Assembly: GCA_029932445.1 (NCBI GenBank) | Contig: JAOZQB010000005.1 | Span: forward strand, 1 to 28,505 | Direction: 5' to 3' | DNA from: Bacteroidales bacterium | GTDB lineage: Bacteria; Bacteroidota; Bacteroidia; Bacteroidales; JAADGE01 | Length of the DNA stretch: 28,505 nucleotides | Part shown: piece after piece, positions 14,340-22,787 of the stretch | How the letters are laid out: each line of letters begins with the position of its first letter | Position numbering within the stretch: position 1 is the stretch's first letter | The notes under the pieces: generated by a model | Databases searched by the model: none | What the model saw: only the letters and a program-made list of their open reading frames with translations | Told to the model about the DNA's origin: nothing | Translations under genes and position numbers: made by a program

Positions 14340-14412
14340 GCGGGAGTAGCTCAGTTGGTAGAGCGGCAGCCTTCCAAGCTGCAGGTCGCGGGTTCGAGCC
14401 TCGTCTTCCGCT
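14340..14412 (+). tRNA. tRNA-Gly (anticodon TCC)
   Basis: Acceptor arms GCGGGAG and CTTCCGC pair with one G-T. The anticodon stem GCAGC/GCTGC encloses CTTCCAA, giving TCC. The T-loop GGTTCGAGCC is present. CCA is not encoded; a T-run follows. Confidence 0.95.
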
Positions 14413-14421
14413 CTTTTTTTA

Positions 14422-14493
14422 GCCGATGTAGCTCAGGGGTAGAGCGTTTCCTTGGTAAGGAAGAGGTCATGAGTTCAATTCTCATCATCGGCT
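14422..14493 (+). tRNA. tRNA-Thr (anticodon GGT)
   Basis: Acceptor arms GCCGATG and CATCGGC pair fully, with T as discriminator. The anticodon loop TTGGTAA gives GGT. The acceptor stem closely resembles that of the first tRNA-Thr, so the two together cover all four threonine codons. CCA is not encoded. Confidence 0.95.
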
Positions 14494-14566
14494 CTTTATT
14501 AAGTTGTAACTTTTTTTAATATTGAAATATTTTTCAATCACTTTATATAATAATTAATAAATAATC

Positions 14567-15754
14567 ATGGCTAAAGAAAAATTTGATAGGTCCAAACCGC
14601 ATGTAAATATTGGAACCATCGGTCACGTTGACCACGGAAAAACGACTTTGACTGCTGCTATTACTTTAGTTTTAAGTAAAAAAGGTTTGTCAGAGATTAA
14701 AGATTTTGATTCAATTGATAATGCCCCTGAAGAAAAAGAAAGAGGTATTACAATTAATACAGCTCACGTTGAGTATCAAACTGAAAAAAGGCACTATGCT
14801 CACGTTGACTGTCCGGGTCACGCCGACTATGTTAAAAACATGGTAACGGGTGCTGCTCAAATGGACGGCGCTATTATTGTTGTTGCAGGAACAGACGGTC
14901 CGATGCCGCAAACACGCGAACATATCTTATTGGCAAAACAAGTAAATGTTCCTAAAATTGTTGTATTTATCAACAAAGTTGATATGGTTGACGATCCGGA
15001 ACTTCTTGAACTCGTTGAAATGGAAATGAGAGAACTTCTTGATTTTTATGATTTCGACGGAGATAATACACCGGTTATTTTAGGTTCCGCTTTGGGTGCT
15101 TTAAACGGTGAAGCTGAATGGGAAGATAAAGTTATGGAATTAATGGATGCTGTTGATGAATGGATTCCGCTTCCTCCCAGAGATATTGACAAACCGTTCT
15201 TAATGCCTGTTGAAGATGTATTTTCAATAACAGGTAGAGGAACTGTTGCAACCGGAAGAATTGAAACCGGACTTATTCATACAGGTGACGAAGTTCAAAT
15301 TATCGGACTTGGTGCAGAAAAAATGAAATCAGTAGTTACGGGAGTTGAAATGTTCCGTAAAATTCTTGACGACGGACAAGCCGGTGATAATGTAGGTTTG
15401 CTTTTGAGAGGTGTTAAAAAAGAAGAAATAAAAAGAGGTATGGTTATCGCTGCACCTAATTCTATTACACCTCATACCAAATTTAAAGCTGAGGTATATG
15501 TATTGAAAAAAGAAGAAGGCGGACGTCATACTCCTTTTCACAATAATTACAGACCTCAATTTTATTTGAGAACACTTGACGTAACAGGTGAAATTATGTT
15601 ACCGGAAGGAACAGAAATGGTTATGCCCGGTGATAACGTAACAATTGAAGTTACATTGATTTATCCTGTTGCTCTTGATACAGGTTTAAGTTTTGCTATT
15701 CGTGAAGGCGGCAGAACAGTAGGAGCCGGACAAGTTATTGAAGTTATTAAATAA
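14567..15754 (+). CDS. tuf: Translation elongation factor Tu
   Basis: The 395-residue GTPase delivers aminoacyl-tRNA to the ribosome. All three domains are present at normal length. G motifs: GHVDHGKTT (19-27), the switch I segment KERGITINT (58-65), DCPGH (81-85, with His85 as the catalytic histidine) and NKVD (136-139). The end of the protein, IREGGRTVGAGQVIEVIK, is typical of EF-Tu. It follows four tRNA genes in the bacterial tRNA-tuf arrangement and is followed by tRNA-Trp and secE. A short AT-rich hairpin (14521-14538) lies in the leader and could be a processing site. The start has no Shine-Dalgarno. Confidence 0.98.
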   Translation: MAKEKFDRSKPHVNIGTIGHVDHGKTTLTAAITLVLSKKGLSEIKDFDSIDNAPEEKERGITINTAHVEYQTEKRHYAHVDCPGHADYVKNMVTGAAQMDGAIIVVAGTDGPMPQTREHILLAKQVNVPKIVVFINKVDMVDDPELLELVEMEMRELLDFYDFDGDNTPVILGSALGALNGEAEWEDKVMELMDAVDEWIPLPPRDIDKPFLMPVEDVFSITGRGTVATGRIETGLIHTGDEVQIIGLGAEKMKSVVTGVEMFRKILDDGQAGDNVGLLLRGVKKEEIKRGMVIAAPNSITPHTKFKAEVYVLKKEEGGRHTPFHNNYRPQFYLRTLDVTGEIMLPEGTEMVMPGDNVTIEVTLIYPVALDTGLSFAIREGGRTVGAGQVIEVIK

Positions 15755-15774
15755 CAAGTCATAAATGTATTTTT

Positions 15775-15809
15775 ATTAATTCGGTAGTATGTATTACTGC
15801 CGAATTAAT
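15775..15809 (+). terminator. Long hairpin between tuf and tRNA-Trp
   Basis: A 15-bp stem with one G-T pair (15775-15789 with 15795-15809) closes a 5-base loop; TTATTTAT follows. The stem is strong but the T-run is broken, so it may terminate only part of the transcripts or serve as an RNA processing site before the tRNA. Confidence 0.6.
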
Positions 15810-15820
15810 TTATTTATCAA

Positions 15821-15893
15821 ACGGGAGTAGCTCAGTTGGTAGAGCATCGGTCTCCAAAACCGAGTGCCGGGAGTTCGAGTCTCTCCTCCCGTG
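15821..15893 (+). tRNA. tRNA-Trp (anticodon CCA)
   Basis: Acceptor arms ACGGGAG and CTCCCGT pair fully, with G as discriminator, as expected for bacterial tRNA-Trp. The anticodon stem TCGGT/ACCGA encloses CTCCAAA, giving CCA. Its placement between tuf and secE is a conserved bacterial arrangement. The 3' CCA is not encoded. Confidence 0.96.
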
Positions 15894-15906
15894 CTAAATT
15901 TCAATT

Positions 15907-16095
15907 ATGAAGATTAAAGGCTATTTAAAAGAAGCATATACAGAACTGGTAAAAAAAGTAACTTGGCCTTCATGGTCAGAATTACAAAATAGTGCTATTG
16001 TAGTAATGATTGCATCGTTTATTATAGCTGTTGTGGTTTATCTTATGGATATATCATTCAGTTTTATAATGGAACAAATTTATAAGATGGTTTAA
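15907..16095 (+). CDS. secE: Preprotein translocase subunit SecE
   Basis: This 62-residue inner-membrane protein clamps SecY in the SecYEG channel. It is the short, single-helix form: an amphipathic N-terminal helix (KGYLKEAYTELVKKVTWPSW, with the signature KVTWPSW at 18-24) and one membrane helix at about 29-50. It starts 13 bases after tRNA-Trp and ends 4 bases before nusG. Confidence 0.95.
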   Translation: MKIKGYLKEAYTELVKKVTWPSWSELQNSAIVVMIASFIIAVVVYLMDISFSFIMEQIYKMV

Positions 16096-16099
16096 GGAT

Positions 16100-16657
16100 A
16101 TGAGCGAACTTACTGACAATACACCAAAATGGTATGTACTTAGAGCAATAGGAGGGAAGGAGAAGAAGGTGAAAAATTATATCGAAAGTGAAATTTCTCG
16201 TCTTAATCTTCAAGATTTTATTATTCAAGTAATTATTCCGACTGAAAAAGTTTATCAAGTACGAAACGGGAAAAAAATCAGCAGAGAAAGAAATTATTTC
16301 CCCGGATATGTTTTTATTGAAGCTGTTTTAGTTGGTGAAATACCTCACATATTAAAAAATGTACCGAATGTTATAAGTTTCTTAAGTGAGACAAGAGGCG
16401 GAGAACCGGTACCTTTACGACAAAGTGAGGTAAACAGAATGTTAGGGAAAGTAGATGAATTATTAGAATCTGAAGAACTTAACGAGATCCCTTATTTTGA
16501 GGGAGAGAGTATTAAGGTAACCGACGGACCGTTTAACGGTTTTACAGGTGTTATAGAAGAGGTTAATGAAGAAAAGAAAAAACTGAAAGTAATGGTTAAA
16601 ATTTTCGGACGAAAAACACCTCTCGAATTAAGTTTTATGCAAGTAGAAAAAGAATAG
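16100..16657 (+). CDS. nusG: Transcription elongation/termination factor NusG
   Basis: The 185-residue protein binds RNA polymerase at the clamp and links it to Rho or ribosomes. The NGN domain spans about 10-115, with KWYVLRAIGGKEKKV at its start and the motif FPGYVF (67-72). The KOW domain (about 132-185) shows GESIKVTDGPFNGFTGVIEEV and ends with the usual hydrophobic strand. AAGGA occurs 1 base before the ATG, too close to serve as a normal Shine-Dalgarno. The start 4 bases after secE points to a shared transcript and coupled translation. Confidence 0.97.
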   Translation: MSELTDNTPKWYVLRAIGGKEKKVKNYIESEISRLNLQDFIIQVIIPTEKVYQVRNGKKISRERNYFPGYVFIEAVLVGEIPHILKNVPNVISFLSETRGGEPVPLRQSEVNRMLGKVDELLESEELNEIPYFEGESIKVTDGPFNGFTGVIEEVNEEKKKLKVMVKIFGRKTPLELSFMQVEKE

Positions 16658-16708
16658 CTGTTACGTTATAAATGCTTCCACTTTTAAACACTTTCAAAAA
16701 GAAAGAAA

Positions 16709-17146
16709 ATGGCTAAAGAAGTTACAAAAGTTGTTAAATTACAAATCAGAGGCGGTGCTGCTAATCCGTCACCTCCGGTAGGTCCCGCACTTGGTGCAGC
16801 CGGCGTTAACATTATGGAATTCTGTAAACAGTTTAACGCCCGTACTCAAGAAAAAGCAGGACAAGTAATTCCGGTTGATATTTCGGTTTATAAGGATAAA
16901 ACCTTTGATTTTGTTACAAAAACTTCACCCGCTGCAGTTCAATTGTTGCAAATTGCTAAAATCAAATCCGGTTCAAGTGAATCGAACAGAGATAAAGTAG
17001 CAAGCGTAACATGGGAACAAGTCAAACAAATTGCTGAAGATAAAATGGCAGATTTAAATGCTTTCAAAATTGAATCAGCAATGAAAATGATTGCAGGAAC
17101 GGCAAGAAGTATGGGAATCGTAGTTAAAGGCGAATTTCCCGGTTAA
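16709..17146 (+). CDS. rplK: Ribosomal protein uL11
   Basis: The 145-residue protein forms the base of the L7/L12 stalk with 23S rRNA. The N-terminal domain carries the Pro-rich switch region NPSPPVGPALGAAGVNIMEF (19-38), which takes part in thiostrepton binding in this family. The C-terminal RNA-binding domain ends in the conserved AGTARSMGI segment. The gene opens the rplK-rplA pair; I saw no certain L1-binding site in the 51-base gap before it. Confidence 0.97.
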   Translation: MAKEVTKVVKLQIRGGAANPSPPVGPALGAAGVNIMEFCKQFNARTQEKAGQVIPVDISVYKDKTFDFVTKTSPAAVQLLQIAKIKSGSSESNRDKVASVTWEQVKQIAEDKMADLNAFKIESAMKMIAGTARSMGIVVKGEFPG

Positions 17147-17172
17147 GATGAATTATTTAAGCTTATAAAAAA

Positions 17173-17874
17173 ATGGCAAGAATAACTAAAAACGAAAAAT
17201 TATCTTTATCAAAAATTGATAAAGATAAGAAGTACTCGTTGTCAGAAGCTGCATCTTTGGTAAAAGACATTTCAAATACCAAATTTGATTCATCTGTAGA
17301 TATTGACGTTAAATTAGGTGTTGATCCGCGAAAAGCCGATCAAATGGTAAGAGGAACTGTTTCTCTTCCGCACGGAACAGGAAAAGACGTAAGAGTCTTG
17401 GTACTGTGTACACCTGATAAAGAAGACGAAGCAAAATCTGCAGGTGCTGATCATGTTGGATTAGATGAATATGTTGAAAAAATCAAAGGCGGTTGGACAG
17501 ATATTGATGTTATTGTAGCGACACCTTCGGTTATGGGTAAAATTGGTCCTTTAGGGCGAATTTTAGGACCTCGCGGTCTTATGCCTAATCCGAAAATCGG
17601 TACGGTAACAATGGATATAGCAAATACAGTAACAGAATTGAAGCAGGGTAAAATTGACTTTAAAGTTGACAAATACGGAATTATTCATTCCTCTGTCGGA
17701 AAAGTCTCTTTTGATGCTTCAAAAATATCGGATAATGCCCAAGAATTTTTAAATACAATTTTAAAACTTCGACCGGCTTCCGCTAAAGGTGCTTATATCG
17801 AAAGTATATTTATGTCCGGAACAATGAGTCCGAGTATCAGAATAGATGAGAAATCAGTTATTTCTGAGAATTAA
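17173..17874 (+). CDS. rplA: Ribosomal protein uL1
   Basis: The 233-residue protein forms the mobile L1 stalk near the ribosomal E site and, in several bacteria, represses its own mRNA. Domain I is split around domain II (about 70-160). The RNA-binding signature GRILGPRGLMPNPKIGTVT lies at 128-146. The length is normal. It follows rplK by 26 bases and precedes rplJ by 20, so the cluster is one transcript. Confidence 0.97.
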   Translation: MARITKNEKLSLSKIDKDKKYSLSEAASLVKDISNTKFDSSVDIDVKLGVDPRKADQMVRGTVSLPHGTGKDVRVLVLCTPDKEDEAKSAGADHVGLDEYVEKIKGGWTDIDVIVATPSVMGKIGPLGRILGPRGLMPNPKIGTVTMDIANTVTELKQGKIDFKVDKYGIIHSSVGKVSFDASKISDNAQEFLNTILKLRPASAKGAYIESIFMSGTMSPSIRIDEKSVISEN

Positions 17875-17894
17875 AAATTTCAAATAATCTGATT

Positions 17895-18422
17895 ATGACA
17901 CGTGAAGAAAAAAATCAGGTAATTGATGTATTAACTGACAAAATCAATAACGCATCTCATATATATATTACTAATTCTCTTGGTTTAAATGCCGGTGATA
18001 CAGTAAATTTGAGAAAAGAATGCTATAAAAATGAGATTGAGTTAGTTGTAGCAAAAAATACCTTATTAAAAAAAGCGATTGAAAAATCTGATAAAGATTT
18101 ATCAGAATTGTTTGAAGCACTTGAAGGACAAACTGCTGTTATGTTTTCTGAAACAGGAAACAAGCCGGCAAAGCTCATTAAAGATTTCAGAAAAAAGAAT
18201 AAACTTGAACATCCGTACTTAAAAGGTGCATATGTTGAAGAAGGTTTCTATTTCGGGGATGATCAAATTGACATTTTGGTTTCTATAAAATCTAAAGATG
18301 AACTTATTGCTGAAGTTTTAGGGATGTTACAATCACCTGTCCAAAATGTGCTTTCAGCATTGCAATCAGGAGGTAATACACTTACCGGTGTGTTAAAAAC
18401 TCTTGAAGAAAGAAATAATTAA
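17895..18422 (+). CDS. rplJ: Ribosomal protein uL10
   Basis: The 175-residue protein anchors L7/L12 dimers to the ribosome. The N-terminal RNA-binding domain shows MTREEKNQVIDVLTDKI and a VVAKNTLLKKAIE helix. The last 30 residues form the amphipathic helix that carries the L7/L12 dimers (EVLGMLQSPVQNVLSALQSG). The gap before the start is too short to hold the L10 leader structure known from other bacteria; such a site would have to overlap the end of rplA. Confidence 0.96.
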   Translation: MTREEKNQVIDVLTDKINNASHIYITNSLGLNAGDTVNLRKECYKNEIELVVAKNTLLKKAIEKSDKDLSELFEALEGQTAVMFSETGNKPAKLIKDFRKKNKLEHPYLKGAYVEEGFYFGDDQIDILVSIKSKDELIAEVLGMLQSPVQNVLSALQSGGNTLTGVLKTLEERNN

Positions 18423-18455
18423 AAAAAGTAAATTAAACTAGTAAAATTTAATAAA

Positions 18456-18833
18456 ATGGCAAATATTAAAGATTTTGCAGAACAATTAGTAAATTTAACT
18501 GTAAAAGAAGTTAAAGAATTATCAGATATTCTGAAAGATGAATATGGTATTGAACCTGCTGCTGCTCCTGTAGCTGTAGCTGTAGCCGGTGGTACTGCAG
18601 ATGCCGATGCTGCTGAAGAAAAAACATCCTTTGATGTAATTTTAAAATCAGCAGGTGCTGCGAAATTGAAAGTTGTTAAAAAAGTCAAAGAATTAACAAG
18701 TGCAGGCTTAAAAGAAGCTAAAGAAATAGTTGACAGCGCTCCTTCTGCAATAAAAGAAGGTGTTACAAAAGAAGAAGCCGAAGCTTTAAAATCAGAATTA
18801 GAAGCTGAAGGTGCTGAAGTAGAACTGAAATAA
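18456..18833 (+). CDS. rplL: Ribosomal protein bL12 (L7/L12)
   Basis: The 125-residue acidic protein recruits translation factors to the ribosome. Its N-terminal dimerisation domain (about 1-33) is followed by an Ala/Pro/Val-rich hinge (AAAPVAVAVAGG and neighbours) and the C-terminal factor-binding domain (about 55-125) with KTSFDVILKSAGAAKLKVVK and GLKEAKEIVDSAP. The stop codon is followed at once by a strong hairpin that separates it from rpoB. Confidence 0.97.
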   Translation: MANIKDFAEQLVNLTVKEVKELSDILKDEYGIEPAAAPVAVAVAGGTADADAAEEKTSFDVILKSAGAAKLKVVKKVKELTSAGLKEAKEIVDSAPSAIKEGVTKEEAEALKSELEAEGAEVELK

Positions 18834-18854
18834 TTTTATTTTTCAGTTTTGTTG

Positions 18855-18890
18855 GGTTTAGAGTTAATGAATTTTAACTCTAAACCTTTT
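18855..18890 (+). terminator. Hairpin between rplL and rpoB, probable attenuator
   Basis: A perfect 13-bp stem (18855-18867 with 18874-18886) closes a 6-base loop and is followed by TTTT. As no convincing promoter is seen between here and rpoB, partial termination would lower polymerase output relative to ribosomal protein. The same arrangement exists in Escherichia coli. Confidence 0.75.
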
Positions 18891-18928
18891 ATTGTAATTA
18901 GTAAACAATTATTAAATCTTTATTGCTG

Positions 18929-21900
18929 ATGACATCTTCCAACCAAAGAATTAACTTCTCATCTACAGGCCAAAGCCTTGATTACCCTGATTTTCTTGAA
19001 ATTCAATTAAAATCATTTCAGGAATTTTTTCAATTAAATTCAACATACGAAGAACGAAAAACAGAAGGCCTTTATAAAGTCTTTACAGATAATTTTCCGA
19101 TTACGGATACAAGAAATAATTTCGTGCTTGAATTTTTGGATTATACTCTGGATCCTCCCAGATATTCGATTGATGAATGTTTAGAAAGAGGATTATCATA
19201 TAGTTTGCCTTTCAGAGCAAAATTAAAACTCTATTGTACCGATCCGGAACATGAGGATTTTGATACCGTTATTCAAGATGTGTATCTTGACCAAATTCCG
19301 TACATGACTCCTAAAGGAACTTTCATAATTAACGGTGCGGAACGTGCTATTGTTTCTCAGTTGCATCGTTCACCGGGTGTTTTTTTCAGTCAAAGTTTGC
19401 ATGCAAACGGTACAAAACTCTATTCTGCCAGAATCATTCCTTTTAAAGGTTCCTGGATAGAATTTGCAACCGATATTAACAATGTGATGCATGCTTATAT
19501 CGACAGAAAGAAAAAATTACCTGTTACAACTCTTTTAAGAGCTATCGGATATGAAAGTGATAAAGAAATTTTAGAAATTTTTAATCTTGCCGATGAACTT
19601 AAAGTAACTAAAACAGCATTAAAAAATTCCGTCGGGAAAAAATTAGCGGCCAGAGTTCTTAAATCTTGGATTGAAGATTTTGTTGACGAAGATACCGGAG
19701 AAGTTGTTTCTATCGAAAGAAATGAAGTGATAATTGACAGAGAGACAGTTTTGGAAGAAGAACATGTTGACCAAATTATTGACTCAGGTACAAAAACAAT
19801 ATTATTACACAAAGAGTCTTCAAGCCCCATAGATTATGCGCTGATATACAGTACATTGCAAAAGGATCCTTGTAATTCCGAAAAAGAAGCAGTTCTTTAC
19901 ATTTACAGACAATTGAGAAGTGCTGAACCACCGGACGAATCTACAGCCAGAGAAGTTATAGAGAATTTATTCTTTTCCGATAAAAGATATGATTTAGGAA
20001 GTGTCGGAAGGTATAAAATGAATAAAAAACTCGGACTGAATATTCCTGAAGAAACTCGAATTTTGACTAAGGAAGATATTACCGAAATTATTAAATATTT
20101 GATTGAGTTAATTAACTCAAAAACGGATGTTGATGATATTGACCATTTAAGTAACAGAAGAGTAAGAACAGTTGGCGAACAATTAGGAAATCAATTCGGA
20201 GTAGGTTTGGCAAGAATGGCAAGAACTATTCGTGAGCGTATGAATGTTCGTGATAATGAGGTATTTACTCCTATAGATTTGATAAATGCCAAGACCTTGT
20301 CATCTGTTATTAATTCATTTTTCGGTACGAATCAATTATCTCAGTTTTTGGATCAAACAAATCCTTTGGCTGAAATGACTCATAAACGCAGAATGTCAGC
20401 TTTAGGACCGGGTGGTTTATCAAGAGAAAGAGCCGGATTTGAGGTTCGTGATGTTCACTATACACATTACGGCAGATTATGTCCGATTGAAACACCTGAG
20501 GGTCCTAATATCGGTTTAATTTCATCTTTATGTGTTTATGCCAAAATTAATGTTCTGGGTTTTATAGAAACACCATACAGAAAAGTAATTTCGGGTAAAA
20601 TTGATATAACAGATAAAGGTGTTGTCTATTTAAGTGCCGAAGAAGAAGATAATAAAATTATAGGACAAGCAAATTCAAATTTTGATTCAAAAGGCGAATT
20701 ACAATCCGAAAGAATTAAAGCACGTTCACAAGGAGATTTTCCGTATATTGAAAAGGAAAAACTTGACTATATGGACGTTGCACCTAATCAAATTGCTTCA
20801 ATTGCGGCATCATTAATTCCTTTCTTGGAACATAATGATGCGAACAGAGCTTTGATGGGATCTAACATGATGCGTCAAGCCGTACCTTTAATCACATGTG
20901 ATGCTCCGATTGTAGGAACAGGTATCGAACCGATTGTTGTTCGAGACGGAAGGAATCAAATTTTTTCTGAAGGTGACGGTGTTGTAGAATATGTTGATGC
21001 AGATGAAATTGTTATCAGATATGCTCGTTCGGAAGATGAAAAATTTGTAAGTTTTGAAGACGATACTGTCAGATACAGATTACCGAAATTCAGAAAAACA
21101 AATCAAAATACAACGGTTAATTTAATTCCCGTAGTAAGTAAAGGAGATAAAGTTACAACAGGCCAAATTTTAACTGACGGATACTCAACGGATAAAGCGG
21201 AATTAGCTTTAGGAAGAAATCTTAAAGTTGCATTTATGCCTTGGAAAGGATATAACTTTGAGGATGCGATAGTTATTTCACAAAGAGTGGTTAGGGAAGA
21301 TGTTTTTACATCCATACATGTCGTTGAGCATATATTACAAGTGCGTGATACTAAGCGAGGTATGGAAGAGTTAACGCCGGATATTCCGAATGTCAGCGAA
21401 GAAGCAACAAGGCAATTGGATGAAAACGGTATGATCAGAATTGGAGCTCATGTAAATCCCGGTGATATTTTAATCGGTAAAATTACACCGAAAGGTGAAT
21501 CTGACCCTTCTCCCGAAGAAAAACTGTTACGTGCTATTTTCGGTGATAAAGCCGGAGATGTGAAAGATGCATCTTTAAAAGCTTCGCCTTCATTAAAAGG
21601 TGTTGTCATTAATAAAAAACTTTTTTCTCGTTCAATGAAGAGTAAAAAAGTTAAAAATGCAGAAAAACCGCTTATTGAAAAGGTTAATTTTGAACAAGAA
21701 AGAGAACTTTCTCAATTATATGAAAAACTTGTTGATAAATTATTTGTTCTGGTAAACGGAAAAACATCTCAAGGAGTATTTGATTTCCTTAATGTTGAGA
21801 TTATTCCGAAAGGAAAGAAATTTGCGTTAAAAAAATTAAAAGAGATTGATTATATTTCTATTAATCCCGTAAATTGGACAACAGAAGATAAAACAAATAA

Positions 21901-22735
21901 ATTAATCGAAAGGTTACTTCATAATTATACGATTAAATTTAAAGAAATACAAGGAAAATACCGACGTAAAAAATACAGCATTACTGTCGGCGATGAGTTA
22001 CCGATAGGAATTTTACAATTAGCAAAAGTTTATATTGCTAAAAAACGTAAAATTAAAGTTGGTGATAAAATGGCGGGACGTCACGGAAATAAAGGGATTG
22101 TTGCAAGAATTGTACGTGATGAAGATATGCCTTTCTTAGAAGACGGTACGCCTGTTGACATTGTTTTAAATCCTTTGGGTGTTCCTTCTCGTATGAATTT
22201 AGGTCAAATTTATGAAACGGTTCTCGGATGGGCAGGTATGAAGCTCGGTGTTAAATTTTTTACACCAATTTTTGACGGTGCTTCTTTAGAAGATATTAAT
22301 GAATATACAGATAAAGCAGATGTGCCGAGATACGGAAGAACATATTTATATGACGGAGGTACAGGAAAGAAATTTCATCAACCGGCAACTGTAGGCGTAA
22401 TATATATGCTTAAGTTGGGACACATGGTAGATGATAAAATGCATGCACGTTCTATCGGACCGTATTCATTAATTACTCAACAACCTTTAGGAGGAAAAGC
22501 TCAATTCGGGGGACAACGTTTCGGTGAAATGGAGGTTTGGGCACTTGAAGCATACGGTGCCGCAAATATCCTGCAAGAAATGCTTACAATAAAATCAGAT
22601 GATGTCGTAGGAAGAGCAAAAGCATATGAAGCAATTGTTAAAGGAAAAACTTTACCGAAACCGGGCGTTCCCGAATCGTTTAAAGTTATTTTACACGAAC
22701 TTAGAGGTTTAGGTTTGCATATTGGTTTAGAATAA
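18929..22735 (+). CDS. rpoB: RNA polymerase subunit beta
   Basis: The 1268-residue product is the beta subunit of RNA polymerase. The ATG at 18929 is chosen; the frame also opens two codons earlier with TTG at 18923. The rifampicin pocket is intact (NQLSQFLDQTNPLAEMTHKR), and the three residues most often changed in resistance are wild type: Asp475, His485 and Ser490 (Escherichia coli 516, 526, 531). This predicts sensitivity at the target. Other landmarks are RDVHYTHYGRLCPIETPEGP, the lysine-bearing GDKMAGRHGNKGI and the C-terminal GGKAQFGGQRFGEMEVWALEA. rpoC begins 52 bases downstream. Confidence 0.98.
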   Translation: MTSSNQRINFSSTGQSLDYPDFLEIQLKSFQEFFQLNSTYEERKTEGLYKVFTDNFPITDTRNNFVLEFLDYTLDPPRYSIDECLERGLSYSLPFRAKLKLYCTDPEHEDFDTVIQDVYLDQIPYMTPKGTFIINGAERAIVSQLHRSPGVFFSQSLHANGTKLYSARIIPFKGSWIEFATDINNVMHAYIDRKKKLPVTTLLRAIGYESDKEILEIFNLADELKVTKTALKNSVGKKLAARVLKSWIEDFVDEDTGEVVSIERNEVIIDRETVLEEEHVDQIIDSGTKTILLHKESSSPIDYALIYSTLQKDPCNSEKEAVLYIYRQLRSAEPPDESTAREVIENLFFSDKRYDLGSVGRYKMNKKLGLNIPEETRILTKEDITEIIKYLIELINSKTDVDDIDHLSNRRVRTVGEQLGNQFGVGLARMARTIRERMNVRDNEVFTPIDLINAKTLSSVINSFFGTNQLSQFLDQTNPLAEMTHKRRMSALGPGGLSRERAGFEVRDVHYTHYGRLCPIETPEGPNIGLISSLCVYAKINVLGFIETPYRKVISGKIDITDKGVVYLSAEEEDNKIIGQANSNFDSKGELQSERIKARSQGDFPYIEKEKLDYMDVAPNQIASIAASLIPFLEHNDANRALMGSNMMRQAVPLITCDAPIVGTGIEPIVVRDGRNQIFSEGDGVVEYVDADEIVIRYARSEDEKFVSFEDDTVRYRLPKFRKTNQNTTVNLIPVVSKGDKVTTGQILTDGYSTDKAELALGRNLKVAFMPWKGYNFEDAIVISQRVVREDVFTSIHVVEHILQVRDTKRGMEELTPDIPNVSEEATRQLDENGMIRIGAHVNPGDILIGKITPKGESDPSPEEKLLRAIFGDKAGDVKDASLKASPSLKGVVINKKLFSRSMKSKKVKNAEKPLIEKVNFEQERELSQLYEKLVDKLFVLVNGKTSQGVFDFLNVEIIPKGKKFALKKLKEIDYISINPVNWTTEDKTNKLIERLLHNYTIKFKEIQGKYRRKKYSITVGDELPIGILQLAKVYIAKKRKIKVGDKMAGRHGNKGIVARIVRDEDMPFLEDGTPVDIVLNPLGVPSRMNLGQIYETVLGWAGMKLGVKFFTPIFDGASLEDINEYTDKADVPRYGRTYLYDGGTGKKFHQPATVGVIYMLKLGHMVDDKMHARSIGPYSLITQQPLGGKAQFGGQRFGEMEVWALEAYGAANILQEMLTIKSDDVVGRAKAYEAIVKGKTLPKPGVPESFKVILHELRGLGLHIGLE

Positions 22736-22787
22736 ATTTGGCAAATTAAAGTTCATTTATCTAATTACATTTTTTTAAAATAAAAAT

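Noticed and set aside
16094..16098. AAGGA before the nusG start as a Shine-Dalgarno site
   Set aside because: It ends one base before the ATG, too close for normal pairing, and overlaps the secE stop codon.
17875..17894. L10-binding leader before rplJ
   Set aside because: The gap is only 20 bases, too short for the known leader fold, and no matching structure was evident at the end of rplA.
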